A stretch of 41,188 nucleotides of DNA from Salipaludibacillus sp. CUR1 (GCF_021028955.1 NZ_JAIWPE010000015.1:1-41188), one strand, 5' to 3'; counted from the stretch's first letter, positions 1 through 8,277 are shown. Notes: generated by a model from the letters alone, not told the origin. A program made the numbers and translations.

Positions 1-35
1 TAAATCTCTAAAAAGGTGTAAATCGAGCTATTTAG

Positions 36-65
36 TTGAGTCGGATAAGCAAATACTTATATAAT
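36..65 (+). promoter_or_regulatory. SigA-type promoter of the LTA synthase gene
   Basis: A -35 box TTGAGT (36-41) is followed after 18 bp by a perfect -10 box TATAAT (60-65). Transcription would start near 72 and run into the LtaS-family gene. This is a sequence match only. Confidence 0.6.
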
Positions 66-83
66 ATTATTTAAATATTATAT
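59..83. promoter_or_regulatory. 10-bp inverted repeat over the -10 box, possible operator
   Basis: ATATAATATT (59-68) and AATATTATAT (74-83) are perfect inverted repeats separated by 5 bp. The left arm contains the -10 box, so a bound repressor could block this promoter. AT-rich palindromes also arise by chance and no regulator is recognised. Confidence 0.35.
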
Positions 84-125
84 GGATATTTTATGGATAT
101 TAATATACGGAAGGATTGGCCCAAC

Positions 126-1973
126 ATGAAAAATTTTCTTAATCAGCACCGCTTTATGTTGTTTTGTTTGGGGATCCTTTGGTTTAAAACATTTTTAGTA
201 TCGACGCTTACTTTTAATTTAACAATAAATCAATTTTTAGAAGCTTTAATTTTCCTGTTAAATCCTTTAGCGTTCTTATTAGTTGTTTTCAGTCTGGGTT
301 TACTGCTGAAACCAAAGATCCAAAGGCCCTATTATTTTATTATCAGTATCCTCCTGACCATTGTGCTTTATGCGAATGCGGTTTATTACCGTGAATTTAC
401 AGATATTATTACTTTACCGATGCTTGTAATGAGCGGCAATGCAGGGGACTTGAGTACGAGTGTGTTTGAGCTTGTTCAATGGTATGATATTTTCTTCTTT
501 CTCGATCTCATTGTTATAGGATATATATTAGCTAAAAAGCCTGCCTTTTTCACAGTTAATAAGGTTCTGTTCCGGCAAAGCAGGTCAAAATACGCCGTAA
601 TGGCTGTAGTAGTTGGAACAATTGTGGTAGCCGGACAGATCGACACGACAGATCACAGAACCCACTCTTTTAACAGGGATAATGTGATTAAAAGTCTCGG
701 TATATATAATTTTTATATTTATGACGCTTACCTTCATTTAACGACGAGTTCGCAGACAGTTTTTGCAGACAAAGACGACTGGGAGACTATTAATGATCAT
801 CTGGATATGTACTCAGTTGAACCTGACCGCGAACTGCATGGCGCAGCAGAGGGTATGAATGTTGTAGTCGTCTCGCTGGAATCGGTGGAGAGTTTCGTCA
901 TTAACGAAACAGTTAACGGAGAGGAAATAACGCCATTTTTAAACGAGCTTATTGAAGACAGTTTTTATTTCAGTGATGTTTATGATCAGACAGGACAGGG
1001 TAAAACATCTGATGCGGAATTTATGGTGAACAATTCCCTTTATCCTCTCGGAAGAGGAGCGGTCTTTCATACTCATGATGAAAACATTCTGACGCCTCTG
1101 CCGGGTGCGCTGCAGGATAGAGGGTACTCTACAGCGTCTTTCCATGCCAACGATAAGACGTTTTATAACAGGAATATCACTTACGACATTCTAGGTTATG
1201 ACCATTTTTACCATATCGACTACTTTGACGTAACAGAGGATAATTCAGTCGGCTGGGGCTTGAAAGACATAGATTTTGTCGAACAGTCCATGCCTTATCT
1301 GAAAGAAATGGATCAGCCTTTTTACAGTACCTTTCTGACATTAACGAATCATTTTCCTTATGAGCTTGATCCTGAGGACCATTATATCGAGCCTTATGAT
1401 TCTGAAAGTGATATAGTCAGCCGGTATTTCCCGACTGTCCGTTATACAGATGAAGCGATGCGGGTTCTTTTTGAAGAAATGAAAGAAGCCGGCCTTTACG
1501 AAAATACGATGTTTGTCATGTACGGAGACCATTACGGAATCGCTGACAGCCATTATGATGATTTGTCTGAGTATCTCGGTTATGAAGTGACCGACGACGA
1601 AGCGGTTAAACTTGACAGGGTACCGGTAATAATCCACGTGCCCGGAATGGAAGAAGAAGCTTTTACATCTGATACTGTGGGGGGCCACATCGATATTATG
1701 CCGACTGTATTAAATTTATTAGGCTTGCCTGAAGACGATCATGTCATGTTTGGAAGCGATCTTCTTTCAGAAGAGCGGGATGACTTTGCAGTTCAAAGAG
1801 ACGGCAGCGTGATTACAGATGAGTTTATTTATACTAGTGAAACATGTTTTGATGCAGACAATGGAGATATTCTCTCTCTCGAAAAATGTATGGAAGCAGT
1901 GAATCGTGGAGAGTGGGAATTATATTATTCCGACAAAATTATTTACAGTGACCTTTTACGTTTTCACGAGTAA
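126..1973 (+). CDS. LtaS-family lipoteichoic acid synthase / sulfatase-domain membrane protein
   Basis: Likely transfers glycerol-phosphate from phosphatidylglycerol to a growing lipoteichoic acid chain or its glycolipid anchor, outside the membrane. The N-terminal 190 residues hold about five hydrophobic helices. The rest is an extracellular sulfatase-fold domain with the family landmarks: SLESVESFVI, the nucleophile region GQGKTSDAEF (Thr near residue 294), GWGLKD and YGDHYG. The length of 615 residues is usual for LtaS, YfnI, YqgS and YvgJ paralogues, and I cannot tell which one it is. An upstream in-frame ATG exists at 93, but GGAAGGA at 109-115 stands 10 bp before the ATG at 126, so that start is preferred. 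The gene is monocistronic, with its own promoter and a terminator at 2005-2042. Confidence 0.88.
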   Translation: MKNFLNQHRFMLFCLGILWFKTFLVSTLTFNLTINQFLEALIFLLNPLAFLLVVFSLGLLLKPKIQRPYYFIISILLTIVLYANAVYYREFTDIITLPMLVMSGNAGDLSTSVFELVQWYDIFFFLDLIVIGYILAKKPAFFTVNKVLFRQSRSKYAVMAVVVGTIVVAGQIDTTDHRTHSFNRDNVIKSLGIYNFYIYDAYLHLTTSSQTVFADKDDWETINDHLDMYSVEPDRELHGAAEGMNVVVVSLESVESFVINETVNGEEITPFLNELIEDSFYFSDVYDQTGQGKTSDAEFMVNNSLYPLGRGAVFHTHDENILTPLPGALQDRGYSTASFHANDKTFYNRNITYDILGYDHFYHIDYFDVTEDNSVGWGLKDIDFVEQSMPYLKEMDQPFYSTFLTLTNHFPYELDPEDHYIEPYDSESDIVSRYFPTVRYTDEAMRVLFEEMKEAGLYENTMFVMYGDHYGIADSHYDDLSEYLGYEVTDDEAVKLDRVPVIIHVPGMEEEAFTSDTVGGHIDIMPTVLNLLGLPEDDHVMFGSDLLSEERDDFAVQRDGSVITDEFIYTSETCFDADNGDILSLEKCMEAVNRGEWELYYSDKIIYSDLLRFHE

Positions 1974-2004
1974 TGGCATTTTAATATGAAGTGGATTTCT
2001 GCAG

Positions 2005-2042
2005 GCGCTAGTGAATAATATCGTTCATTAGCGCTTTTTTTT
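2005..2042 (+). terminator. Rho-independent terminator of the LTA synthase gene
   Basis: An 11-bp stem (GCGCTAGTGAA with TTCATTAGCGC, one G-U pair) with an 8-nt loop is followed by eight T. Confidence 0.9.
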
Positions 2043-2160
2043 CCAGACGTGTACATTTTTTATTCATTTGTGTCATAAAGTATGATAGTATTATATAATT
2101 AACTTGTTAAAATCATCCGAATATTTAATTAATTTACAAAAAAGCAGGAGGTGAACGATC

Positions 2161-2682
2161 ATGGTCAGACATTCAAGTCCATTTTCAGGAAGATATTTAC
2201 GTTATGTGCTTTCAATTTTATTTTTTGCTATTCTAGCCCCGCTCATTTTATGGCAATGGAGTCCATTGTACAGTGTGTTGAGCTTATTGGCAGCTGCAGT
2301 GTTGACTGTCGGTTATGATTCTGTAACCCGCCAGATTGCTTTAAACAAAGCTGAAGGGATGGTTAATGAAAAAAGCAGCCTCATCGTCCATGCTGTTAAA
2401 ATTTCCAGCGACAGGAAAGGTTATTTAGTCATAACTGATAACTTTGTTCTCTTTGTTCCTTTGTGGAAAAAGAAAATCAAAACGGTTCTGGAAACTTCTC
2501 AAATCGTCAGGTATGAATTTGAAAGGCAGACCATTGAGATAACCGCTAAATTCCCAAATAAACACCGGACCTTTCAGTTTTGCATAGGCTCTCCCGAGAG
2601 AGTAAAGCAGGAACTTGAAGAAAAAAGCGGAAAATCTTTGCCTTACAAATACGATAAAATGAGTAAAAGTGAAGGGGTTTAA
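2161..2682 (+). CDS. Membrane protein of unknown function with a cytosolic PH/YcxB-like domain
   Basis: I do not recognise this protein. Of its 173 residues, two adjacent hydrophobic helices (about 15-31 and 36-52) form an N-terminal hairpin. A soluble domain of mixed beta strands follows (KGYLVITDNFVLFVPL, then TVLETSQIVRYEF), resembling the pleckstrin-like YcxB/bPH folds in pattern only. The C-terminus is charged. A strong AGGAGGTGA site (2146-2154) precedes the ATG. A TATAAT (2094-2099) upstream could be its -10 box, though no good -35 is seen. It is flanked by terminators on both sides and therefore stands alone. Confidence 0.7.
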   Translation: MVRHSSPFSGRYLRYVLSILFFAILAPLILWQWSPLYSVLSLLAAAVLTVGYDSVTRQIALNKAEGMVNEKSSLIVHAVKISSDRKGYLVITDNFVLFVPLWKKKIKTVLETSQIVRYEFERQTIEITAKFPNKHRTFQFCIGSPERVKQELEEKSGKSLPYKYDKMSKSEGV

Positions 2683-2685
2683 AGG

Positions 2686-2728
2686 AAAGCACCGCCCGCT
2701 TACCAGGCTAGTAAGCGGGCGGTGCTTT
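2686..2728. terminator. Bidirectional terminator between convergent genes
   Basis: A perfect 18-bp stem (2686-2703 with 2711-2728) and a 7-nt loop, with AAA on the left and TTT on the right. It can serve the membrane protein gene on plus and bshB2 on minus. Confidence 0.9.
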
Positions 2729-2800
2729 ATATTATTTATGCGGCCTGCCGGACAAGCATGAGAAACTGCATGCTTTATCCGCGGCTCTCAATGCAGGCAG

Positions 2801-3460
2801 CTACAGAGGGAAGGTCCAAAAGCGTTCAACAATCATACGGTCACGCACGGTTTCATCTTCTTCGAGAAATTGTTTTTTCATCGTGTCGATAACGCCTGAT
2901 GTCTGGGAGGCATGTGCCTCAATAACTTTCATTTTCTGGTCGGCAAAGTCCGAGACGTCATGTACGATATCCGGCTCGCCTAAGACATCTTCACATCCTT
3001 GGGCAAAAGCGATCGCGTGTATTTTAGGGCGTTCTCCTTCAGGGAGCCTTTTAACCGCCTGAACTACTGCTGCCCCTGTGGCATCATGGTCCGGGTGAAC
3101 GGCGTATCCGGGGTAAAACGTAATGACAAGAGAGGGATTCACTTCTTCAATCACATCAAATAACCTGCTTTGAAGTGCTTCCTGGTCAGCAAACTCCACC
3201 GTTTTGTCCCTCATCCCAAAACGTCGTAAATCTTCCACCCCGAGCAGGCGGCAAGCTTCGGTAAGTTCAAGTTTGCGGATTTCAGGGAGCGTTTCCCGAT
3301 TAGCAATTATAGGCCTCCCCATATTTCTTCCCATTTCTCCTAAAGTCAGGCAGACATATGTCACTGGTGTGCCGGCTCGGGTATGAGAAAGGATTGTACC
3401 GGCAACTCCAAAGGCTTCATCGTCTGGGTGGGGAAAAATAACGAGTACGTGGTTTTCCAT
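2801..3460 (-). CDS. bshB2: Bacillithiol biosynthesis N-acetylglucosaminyl-malate deacetylase BshB2
   Basis: Removes the acetyl group from GlcNAc-malate, the second step of bacillithiol synthesis; family members can also hydrolyse bacillithiol conjugates. It is a LmbE/PIG-L zinc hydrolase. The HPDDE motif lies near residues 11-15, and the later GYAVHPDHDATG segment supplies further zinc and active-site residues. The 219-residue length matches the YojG (BshB2) subgroup. It is the last gene of a minus-strand set after yojF (30-bp gap) and the ATP-grasp gene. AAAGGATG precedes the ATG. Confidence 0.88.
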   Translation of the reverse strand: MENHVLVIFPHPDDEAFGVAGTILSHTRAGTPVTYVCLTLGEMGRNMGRPIIANRETLPEIRKLELTEACRLLGVEDLRRFGMRDKTVEFADQEALQSRLFDVIEEVNPSLVITFYPGYAVHPDHDATGAAVVQAVKRLPEGERPKIHAIAFAQGCEDVLGEPDIVHDVSDFADQKMKVIEAHASQTSGVIDTMKKQFLEEDETVRDRMIVERFWTFPL

Positions 3461-3490
3461 CCGATCACATCCTTTTAAATTTGATTCTGT

Positions 3491-3841
3491 TTATTTTGGG
3501 AAAGGCTTTTCACTCAGTTCTAAAGCTATAGCCAGTTTTCCGTCGGCGTCATGGCCGGCGAGTAATACCCTGTTCATTTCATCTGTTTCCCATTCGGTCA
3601 GTCCTTCTGCATACAGCCAGCCCAGTTCCGTTTCAAGACCTATTCTGTATGGGCCCTTGCCGGTAATCTTTCCTTGTAAGAAGTTGAGCTGAACATTTCT
3701 GATAAAAGCTCCTGCGGAGAAGAAAGACTGATTTTTATGTGAGGCATACGCCCCGTTTGTTGTTTCCAGATGAATGTATAAAGACGTGCCAGCCAGTTCT
3801 GTTAATTTCTCCTGAACGAGCTGCGGGTCAATTGGTTTCAT
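3491..3841 (-). CDS. yojF: YojF family protein (DUF1806)
   Basis: A 116-residue soluble protein recognised as YojF, whose gene sits directly upstream of bshB2 in many Bacillus genomes. Function is unknown; constant linkage to BshB2 suggests a partner role in thiol metabolism, which is inference. No catalytic motif is visible. The translation start is fixed by GAGGAGG shortly before the ATG. The upstream ATP-grasp gene ends 43 bp away with no terminator between them. Confidence 0.82.
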   Translation of the reverse strand: MKPIDPQLVQEKLTELAGTSLYIHLETTNGAYASHKNQSFFSAGAFIRNVQLNFLQGKITGKGPYRIGLETELGWLYAEGLTEWETDEMNRVLLAGHDADGKLAIALELSEKPFPK

Positions 3842-3884
3842 CTTTCCTTCCTCCTCATTATCCTGATTAAGTTTCTCTATTCTA

Positions 3885-4841
3885 TCATACTAGAAGAGTT
3901 TCTAATTTTCCTTTTAAGAACCTTGCCACTTCATTCATTCCGTATACTCCTGCTTTTTCCTGGGCTTGAGGGTTATAATTTGTATTTGTATTCACATCAT
4001 ATGTGAAGGTTTGGCCTTTTGAGTCGGTAATTTGCTCAATGCCAGCAAAAGTAATGCCATTTGCCTTTAAAAAAGCTTCATACTTTTTAATTAGCGGACT
4101 TGAAAAACCCTCAATAATTTCAAATTTTGGCCTCGTTGTCTCAGCGGCAGGTTCCGGGCTGTCAGCCGGGCAGAACTGTTCCTGAATATCGCACGCTTCG
4201 GCCGGGCACAGTTCGAACCCTTCTGACGTGTCGACCTTTACCGCATATAGAAATTTCCCTCCTACAAACTCACAGCGGATAATAGAGTTGTCGGGAGCAT
4301 TAATGTATTGCTGGAGCAGCATAATTCCGTCAACAGGCTGTTCAATAGTTCCGCCCTCAACAGCATTCTTTAATGCTTCCGGAGAATCAAACTTATGGAC
4401 ACCAAGGCCTTTCCCGGCACGGTTATGCTTAGTAATAAAAGGAGTGCCGAAATTTTCAGCGGCCTTGATCAGCTGGCTGTTTCCCAGAACAGCAGTCGTT
4501 TTTGGAACAGGGATGTCAAATGCTTTTAAAGCTTCATACTGCGCTGTTTTACTTAACTCAAGGTTGAGGGCCTGAGAATTGTTATAAACAGGGCGATTGT
4601 GGCTTTCAAGCCAGATTAGAACGGAATGGGCCAGTTCCGGGGCATAACGGTGTCCGCGCGAGTGGGAAGAAGCGCTCATCCGGTTGTAATAAATGCCTTC
4701 CGGCGGAGCTTCATCCAAAGGAACCGTCCCTTCGCTTAAATGCCAGTCCTCGAAAGGCACTCCTTCTTCTTCTAATGCTTCGAGAAGCGGTCTCGTCCAT
4801 TCATCATTTTCATGCAGAATATATATTTTCACATGGGTCAT
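3885..4841 (-). CDS. RimK-like ATP-grasp carboxylate-amine ligase
   Basis: A 318-residue ATP-grasp protein of the RimK/alpha-L-glutamate ligase type. Visible parts: a pre-ATP-grasp domain (about 1-90), the phosphate-binding loop around ITKHNRAGKGLGVH, and the metal-binding YDVNTNTNYNPQA segment near the C-terminus. Such enzymes activate a carboxylate with ATP and couple it to an amine or thiol; this substrate cannot be read from sequence. It is the first gene of a run with yojF and bshB2, which suggests a link to bacillithiol or a related small peptide (inference). A SigA-like promoter lies at 4887-4914. The region around residues 218-236 is rich in Cys, Pro and Glu. Confidence 0.75.
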   Translation of the reverse strand: MTHVKIYILHENDEWTRPLLEALEEEGVPFEDWHLSEGTVPLDEAPPEGIYYNRMSASSHSRGHRYAPELAHSVLIWLESHNRPVYNNSQALNLELSKTAQYEALKAFDIPVPKTTAVLGNSQLIKAAENFGTPFITKHNRAGKGLGVHKFDSPEALKNAVEGGTIEQPVDGIMLLQQYINAPDNSIIRCEFVGGKFLYAVKVDTSEGFELCPAEACDIQEQFCPADSPEPAAETTRPKFEIIEGFSSPLIKKYEAFLKANGITFAGIEQITDSKGQTFTYDVNTNTNYNPQAQEKAGVYGMNEVARFLKGKLETLLV

Positions 4842-4886
4842 CCTTTCTTTACAGGGAGGTTATCGAACGATTGAGTCTTATTCTTT

Positions 4887-4914
4887 ATTTTAGCAGGTCA
4901 CTGAAAGTGTGCAA
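4887..4914 (-). promoter_or_regulatory. SigA promoter for the ATP-grasp-yojF-bshB2 genes
   Basis: On the minus strand TTGCAC is followed after 16 bp by TAAAAT with an extended TGC just before it. It lies 46 bp upstream of the ATP-grasp start. Confidence 0.55.
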
Positions 4915-4982
4915 ATAAATCCAATCGGATTACTACAAAATGTAATTGCTAAGGCAGCAGAAATTTAAAGTTGGACAAAAAA

Positions 4983-5041
4983 GGACAATTGCTGTTTTTC
5001 CTGTGTGTGCCATTGTCCATAAAGGGAAGGAGACGTATAAT
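4983..5041 (+). promoter_or_regulatory. SigA promoter of the fructokinase gene with an inverted repeat at the -35
   Basis: TTGTCC (5013-5018), 17 bp, TATAAT (5036-5041). GGACAAT (4983-4989) and ATTGTCC (5012-5018) are perfect inverted repeats 22 bp apart, the right arm covering the -35. A sugar-responsive regulator may bind here, but none is encoded nearby. Confidence 0.55.
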
Positions 5042-5097
5042 AGACAGCATAAATATGTAGATTAGTGAACAATACGAACAGGCAGGAGGAAAAGACA

Positions 5098-6051
5098 ATG
5101 ACTAAAGGAATTATCAGCTTAGGGGAAGCCTTAATAGATTTTATCCCTCTCGATGACAATAATGAAACGTTTCAGAAAAGCCCGGGCGGAGCACCCGCCA
5201 ATGTGGCAGTAGGCCTTGCCAGGCTGGATGCTAAAACCTCTTTTTTAGGTAAAGTGGGAGATGACGTATTGGGCCGCTTTTTAAAAGACACACTGGACAG
5301 TTACGGGGTAGATACCTCCAACATGCGGTTTACAAAGGATACGCGCACAGGCGTCGTTTTTGTCACTCTTGGTGAAGGAGGAGAACGAAGCTTTGAATTT
5401 TATATTGACCCGAGCGCCGACAGGTTTTTAGAAGAAGCCGAGGTGGACGAGTCTTTATTTGACAGTCACAATCTTCTTCATTTCGGTTCTATAAGCCTTA
5501 TTAGTGAACCGGCAAAGTCAGCTACAAAAAAAGCCGTCAGAACAGCAAGGGAGAAGGGATTGATTGTTTCCTATGATCCTAACCTACGTTTAGGGTTATG
5601 GACGAGTGAAGACCAGGCCAGAGAAGAAATCCGCAGCATGCTCGGGGAAGCGGATGTTCTTAAAATTTCTGAGGAAGAACTTGAATTTATCACAGGCGAA
5701 TCACACATTGAAAAAGGAGTAGCCAAACTTGATGAATTTCACATTCCGTTAATCTTTATTACTTTAGGGGCGGAAGGAAGCTATATCTTTTTAAACGGAC
5801 AGGCCCCTGTTAAAGTAGAAGCAATGAAAGTGAAAGCTGTCGACACGACAGGTGCGGGCGACGCCTTTGTATCAGGCATTCTTTATCAGCTTCATCTTCT
5901 GGAAAAACCTCTGAAAGAGCTGACTGCTGATGAGATAAAAGAGATGGCCCGGTTTGCTTCTGTGTCAGGAGGACTGGCGGCATCCACTAAAGGAGCGATG
6001 ACCGCTCTGCCGACACTGGATGAAGTAAAAACAAAAATGAGTGAGTACTAA
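5098..6051 (+). CDS. Fructokinase, PfkB family
   Basis: Phosphorylates fructose to fructose-6-phosphate with ATP, the step after sucrose cleavage. It is a PfkB/ribokinase-fold enzyme of 317 residues. GGAPANVAVGLARL lies near residues 34-47, and the C-terminal DTTGAGDAFVSG motif carries the catalytic Asp and anion hole. The upstream in-frame ATG at 5065 lacks a ribosome site; AGGAGG at 5084-5089 stands 8 bp before the ATG at 5098. The GH32 hydrolase begins 148 bp downstream, supporting fructose as substrate (scrK-like role). The closeness of this pair to ung recalls sacA near ung in B. subtilis. Confidence 0.87.
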   Translation: MTKGIISLGEALIDFIPLDDNNETFQKSPGGAPANVAVGLARLDAKTSFLGKVGDDVLGRFLKDTLDSYGVDTSNMRFTKDTRTGVVFVTLGEGGERSFEFYIDPSADRFLEEAEVDESLFDSHNLLHFGSISLISEPAKSATKKAVRTAREKGLIVSYDPNLRLGLWTSEDQAREEIRSMLGEADVLKISEEELEFITGESHIEKGVAKLDEFHIPLIFITLGAEGSYIFLNGQAPVKVEAMKVKAVDTTGAGDAFVSGILYQLHLLEKPLKELTADEIKEMARFASVSGGLAASTKGAMTALPTLDEVKTKMSEY

Positions 6052-6065
6052 TTACAAAAATTAAT

Positions 6066-6173
6066 GTTCTGTTAAAGTCTGTTACTGGTAAAAATGATAT
6101 TCCCGAAATCTCCGAGACTCCTTCGGGAAAAGCGAGGGGATGCAGGGAATATTAACAATAAAGTTTAACAGAG
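6066..6173 (+). repeat. Extragenic repeat, family A copy 1
   Basis: About 108 bp between the fructokinase and the GH32 gene, closed by TCTGTTAAA (6068-6076) and TTTAACAGA (6164-6172). A nested stem ATATTCCC/GGGAATAT encloses a core with GAGACTCCTTCGGGAAAAGCG. That core matches the GAGACTCCTGCGGGAAAAGCG of the copy at 17.1 kb, so these are members of one dispersed family. Confidence 0.65.
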
Positions 6174-6199
6174 CCATAATTAAAGGAGTTTAATATTTC

Positions 6200-7660
6200 A
6201 TGACTGAGAAAGAAAAGGAACTGCATCAGCGTGCATATACAGAAGTTAAAAAACATCAGGAGCGGGTAAATGCGGACCCTTACAGACAGTCTTTCCATCT
6301 GATGCCTCCAGCAGGTCTGCTGAACGACCCGAACGGCTGGATCCAATGGAAAGGGGTCTATCATCTTTTTTATCAATGGAATCCCTTTGCCTGCGCACAT
6401 GGGGCTAAATTCTGGGGCCACTTTTCATCTGAAGACCTTGTGAAGTGGAAAGAAGAACCGTTGGCGCTCGCCCCAAGTGAATGGTTTGAAAAGAATGGAT
6501 GCTATTCAGGGAGTGCTGTAGACCATGATGGTAGACTGGCGCTTATTTACACAGGGAATGTTAAAGATGAAGAAGGCAACAGGGAATCTTACCAATGTAT
6601 GGCCACTTCTTCAGACGGAGTGACCTTTGAAAAGAAAGGTCCTGTCATAGATGAGCTGCCTGACGGATATACGGCGCATTTCCGTGACCCTAAAGTATGG
6701 AAACATAACGGCATTTGGTATCTTGTAATCGGTGCACAAACGACAGACAAGCAGGGACAGGCCTTATTGTATAAATCCGCGAACCTTAAAAACTGGATGT
6801 TTGAAGGGCCGGTAGCGGGTTCACATATCGGCGGCCTTGAAGATTTTGGCTTTATGTGGGAATGCCCGGACCTGTTTCACCTGGATGGTAAAGATGTGCT
6901 TGTCGTTTCTCCGCAAGGCTTGGAGCAGGAAAGCATTTATTATCAGAACACCTATCAGGCGGGTTACTTTATTGGAGAAATGGACTATGAGACGCCTGCC
7001 TTTCACCATGGAGATTTTTTCGAACTGGATAAAGGGTTTGAATTTTACGCGCCTCAGACAGCGGTTGATGATAAAGGGCGCAGAATTCTTACAGCCTGGA
7101 TGGGCGTTCCCGAGCAGGATGAAGAGTATCACCCAACTATTGAACACGGATGGGTTCACTGTCTGACAGTCCCGCGGCAATTATCTGTAATTGGAAGCAC
7201 ACTCATTCAACAGCCGGTTGAAGAACTTAAAGAACTGCGGGAAAATCACGTAGAGCACAAAAATGCAGAAATTGGACAGGAGCCTGTCCAGCTGGAAAAC
7301 GTAAGCGGGAAATCAGTGGAGCTTTCTATTAACGGCCTGGAAGGCATTGAAGGTATTTTTGAAACGATTTTCCGTGGAGAAGCAAGGCTTGTTTACAATA
7401 AAGAAGAGCACCTTCTTACACTTGAGAGAAAGAATATGAAAACCCGGTTGACTGAACAGCGCCATGCGAGGGTAGAAAACTTAAGAGATCTGCAGATTTA
7501 TATGGACGCGTCTTCTCTTGAGGTGTTTATCAACGGAGGAGAAACCGTCATGACCTCCCGATTTTTCCCTGAAGAAGATGACGAGTCCATCCTATTAAAA
7601 AGCTCAGAAAAAACCTCTGTTGCAGTTGAAAAATGGAATCTGCAGGCAATTAACAAATAA
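6200..7660 (+). CDS. sacA: Sucrose-6-phosphate hydrolase / beta-fructosidase (GH32)
   Basis: Cleaves sucrose or sucrose-6-phosphate to fructose and glucose(-6-phosphate) in the cytoplasm; no signal peptide is present. The GH32 five-blade propeller shows all three signature blocks: LLNDPNG (nucleophile Asp), FRDPKVW (transition-state Asp) and WECPDLF (acid/base Glu). A C-terminal beta-sandwich follows. The 486-residue length is standard. AAAGGAG at 6182-6188 supports the ATG. The upstream gap holds a family A repeat, so cotranscription with fructokinase is possible but not certain. No PTS permease is adjacent, so free sucrose may be the substrate. The symbol is by family and neighbourhood. Confidence 0.88.
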   Translation: MTEKEKELHQRAYTEVKKHQERVNADPYRQSFHLMPPAGLLNDPNGWIQWKGVYHLFYQWNPFACAHGAKFWGHFSSEDLVKWKEEPLALAPSEWFEKNGCYSGSAVDHDGRLALIYTGNVKDEEGNRESYQCMATSSDGVTFEKKGPVIDELPDGYTAHFRDPKVWKHNGIWYLVIGAQTTDKQGQALLYKSANLKNWMFEGPVAGSHIGGLEDFGFMWECPDLFHLDGKDVLVVSPQGLEQESIYYQNTYQAGYFIGEMDYETPAFHHGDFFELDKGFEFYAPQTAVDDKGRRILTAWMGVPEQDEEYHPTIEHGWVHCLTVPRQLSVIGSTLIQQPVEELKELRENHVEHKNAEIGQEPVQLENVSGKSVELSINGLEGIEGIFETIFRGEARLVYNKEEHLLTLERKNMKTRLTEQRHARVENLRDLQIYMDASSLEVFINGGETVMTSRFFPEEDDESILLKSSEKTSVAVEKWNLQAINK

Positions 7661-7729
7661 AAGCAAATAGCGGTTTTGAGCGAAACTTAGCTTATCGTCC
7701 AATATGTAACACCTCACTATTCTTCTCGG

Positions 7730-7819
7730 GAACGAAGGCGGTGACACCCGGAGGATAAGCGACGTCTGAAAATCCACTTTCCCGAAGCCGCCTTCGGGAA
7801 AGTCGGTGAAGACAGCCAC
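7730..7819 (+). repeat. Extragenic repeat, family B copy 1
   Basis: Shares long blocks with the copies at 27.0 kb (inverted) and 36.6 kb: GAAGGCG, GACACCCGGAGGAT, AGCGACGTCTGAAAATCC, then a hairpin, then TGAAGACA. The hairpin here is ACTTTCCCGAAG with CTTCGGGAAAGT, 12 perfect pairs. It fills the gap between the convergent sacA and cheY genes and may double as their terminator. Confidence 0.7.
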
Positions 7820-7825
7820 TTCCTG

Positions 7826-8188
7826 TTAACGGGATAAAGCTTTTCCAATGGCTTCTTTAATACGAAGGCTGTCAAACGGCTTAACTATAAAGTCGATGGC
7901 CCCTTTCTGAATAGCATCTACAACCATCGACTGCTGCCCCATCGCTGAGCACATAATGACTTTAGCCTCGGGGTCAAAATGTTTAATTTTTTCAAGCGCT
8001 TCAATACCATTCATTTCAGGCATCGTAATATCCATAGTGACAAGATCAGGCCGATGCTCTTTGTACAGGTCGACTGCCTGCTGGCCATTCCCGGCTTCAC
8101 ATGCGACTTCGTACCCTGCATCGGTCACCATCTTCTTAAGCGTCATTCTCATAAAAGCTGCGTCATCAGTAATTAATAGTTTTGCCAT
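7826..8188 (-). CDS. cheY: CheY-type single-domain response regulator
   Basis: A 120-residue stand-alone receiver. Acid pocket Asp8-Asp9, phospho-acceptor Asp53 (VTMDITMPEMNG), Ser81 and Lys103 (VKPF) are all present, so it should be phosphorylated. IMCSAMGQQSMVVDAI closely resembles B. subtilis CheY, which binds the flagellar switch and promotes counter-clockwise rotation. No fla/che genes surround it, so it may be a relocated cheY or a paralogue with another partner. The ATG has GGAGG 5 bp upstream on the minus strand. It runs divergently from the AlkD-like gene, with a palindrome between them. Confidence 0.82.
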   Translation of the reverse strand: MAKLLITDDAAFMRMTLKKMVTDAGYEVACEAGNGQQAVDLYKEHRPDLVTMDITMPEMNGIEALEKIKHFDPEAKVIMCSAMGQQSMVVDAIQKGAIDFIVKPFDSLRIKEAIGKALSR

Positions 8189-8263
8189 CCATTTTACCTC
8201 CTTTGAATCTATAAAACGGTAATAGTTATTATGATTTAATAAATAGGCTGCTCTTGTGTTATT

Positions 8264-8277
8264 GAGACAATTGTCTC
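8264..8277. promoter_or_regulatory. Perfect 14-bp palindrome GAGACAATTGTCTC in a divergent promoter region
   Basis: Lies between cheY (minus) and the AlkD-like gene (plus). On plus, TTGTCT (8271-8276) could be the -35 with TATATT (8293-8298) as -10 after 16 bp, so a protein bound here would cover it. It does not resemble the Bacillus LexA box. Confidence 0.45.
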
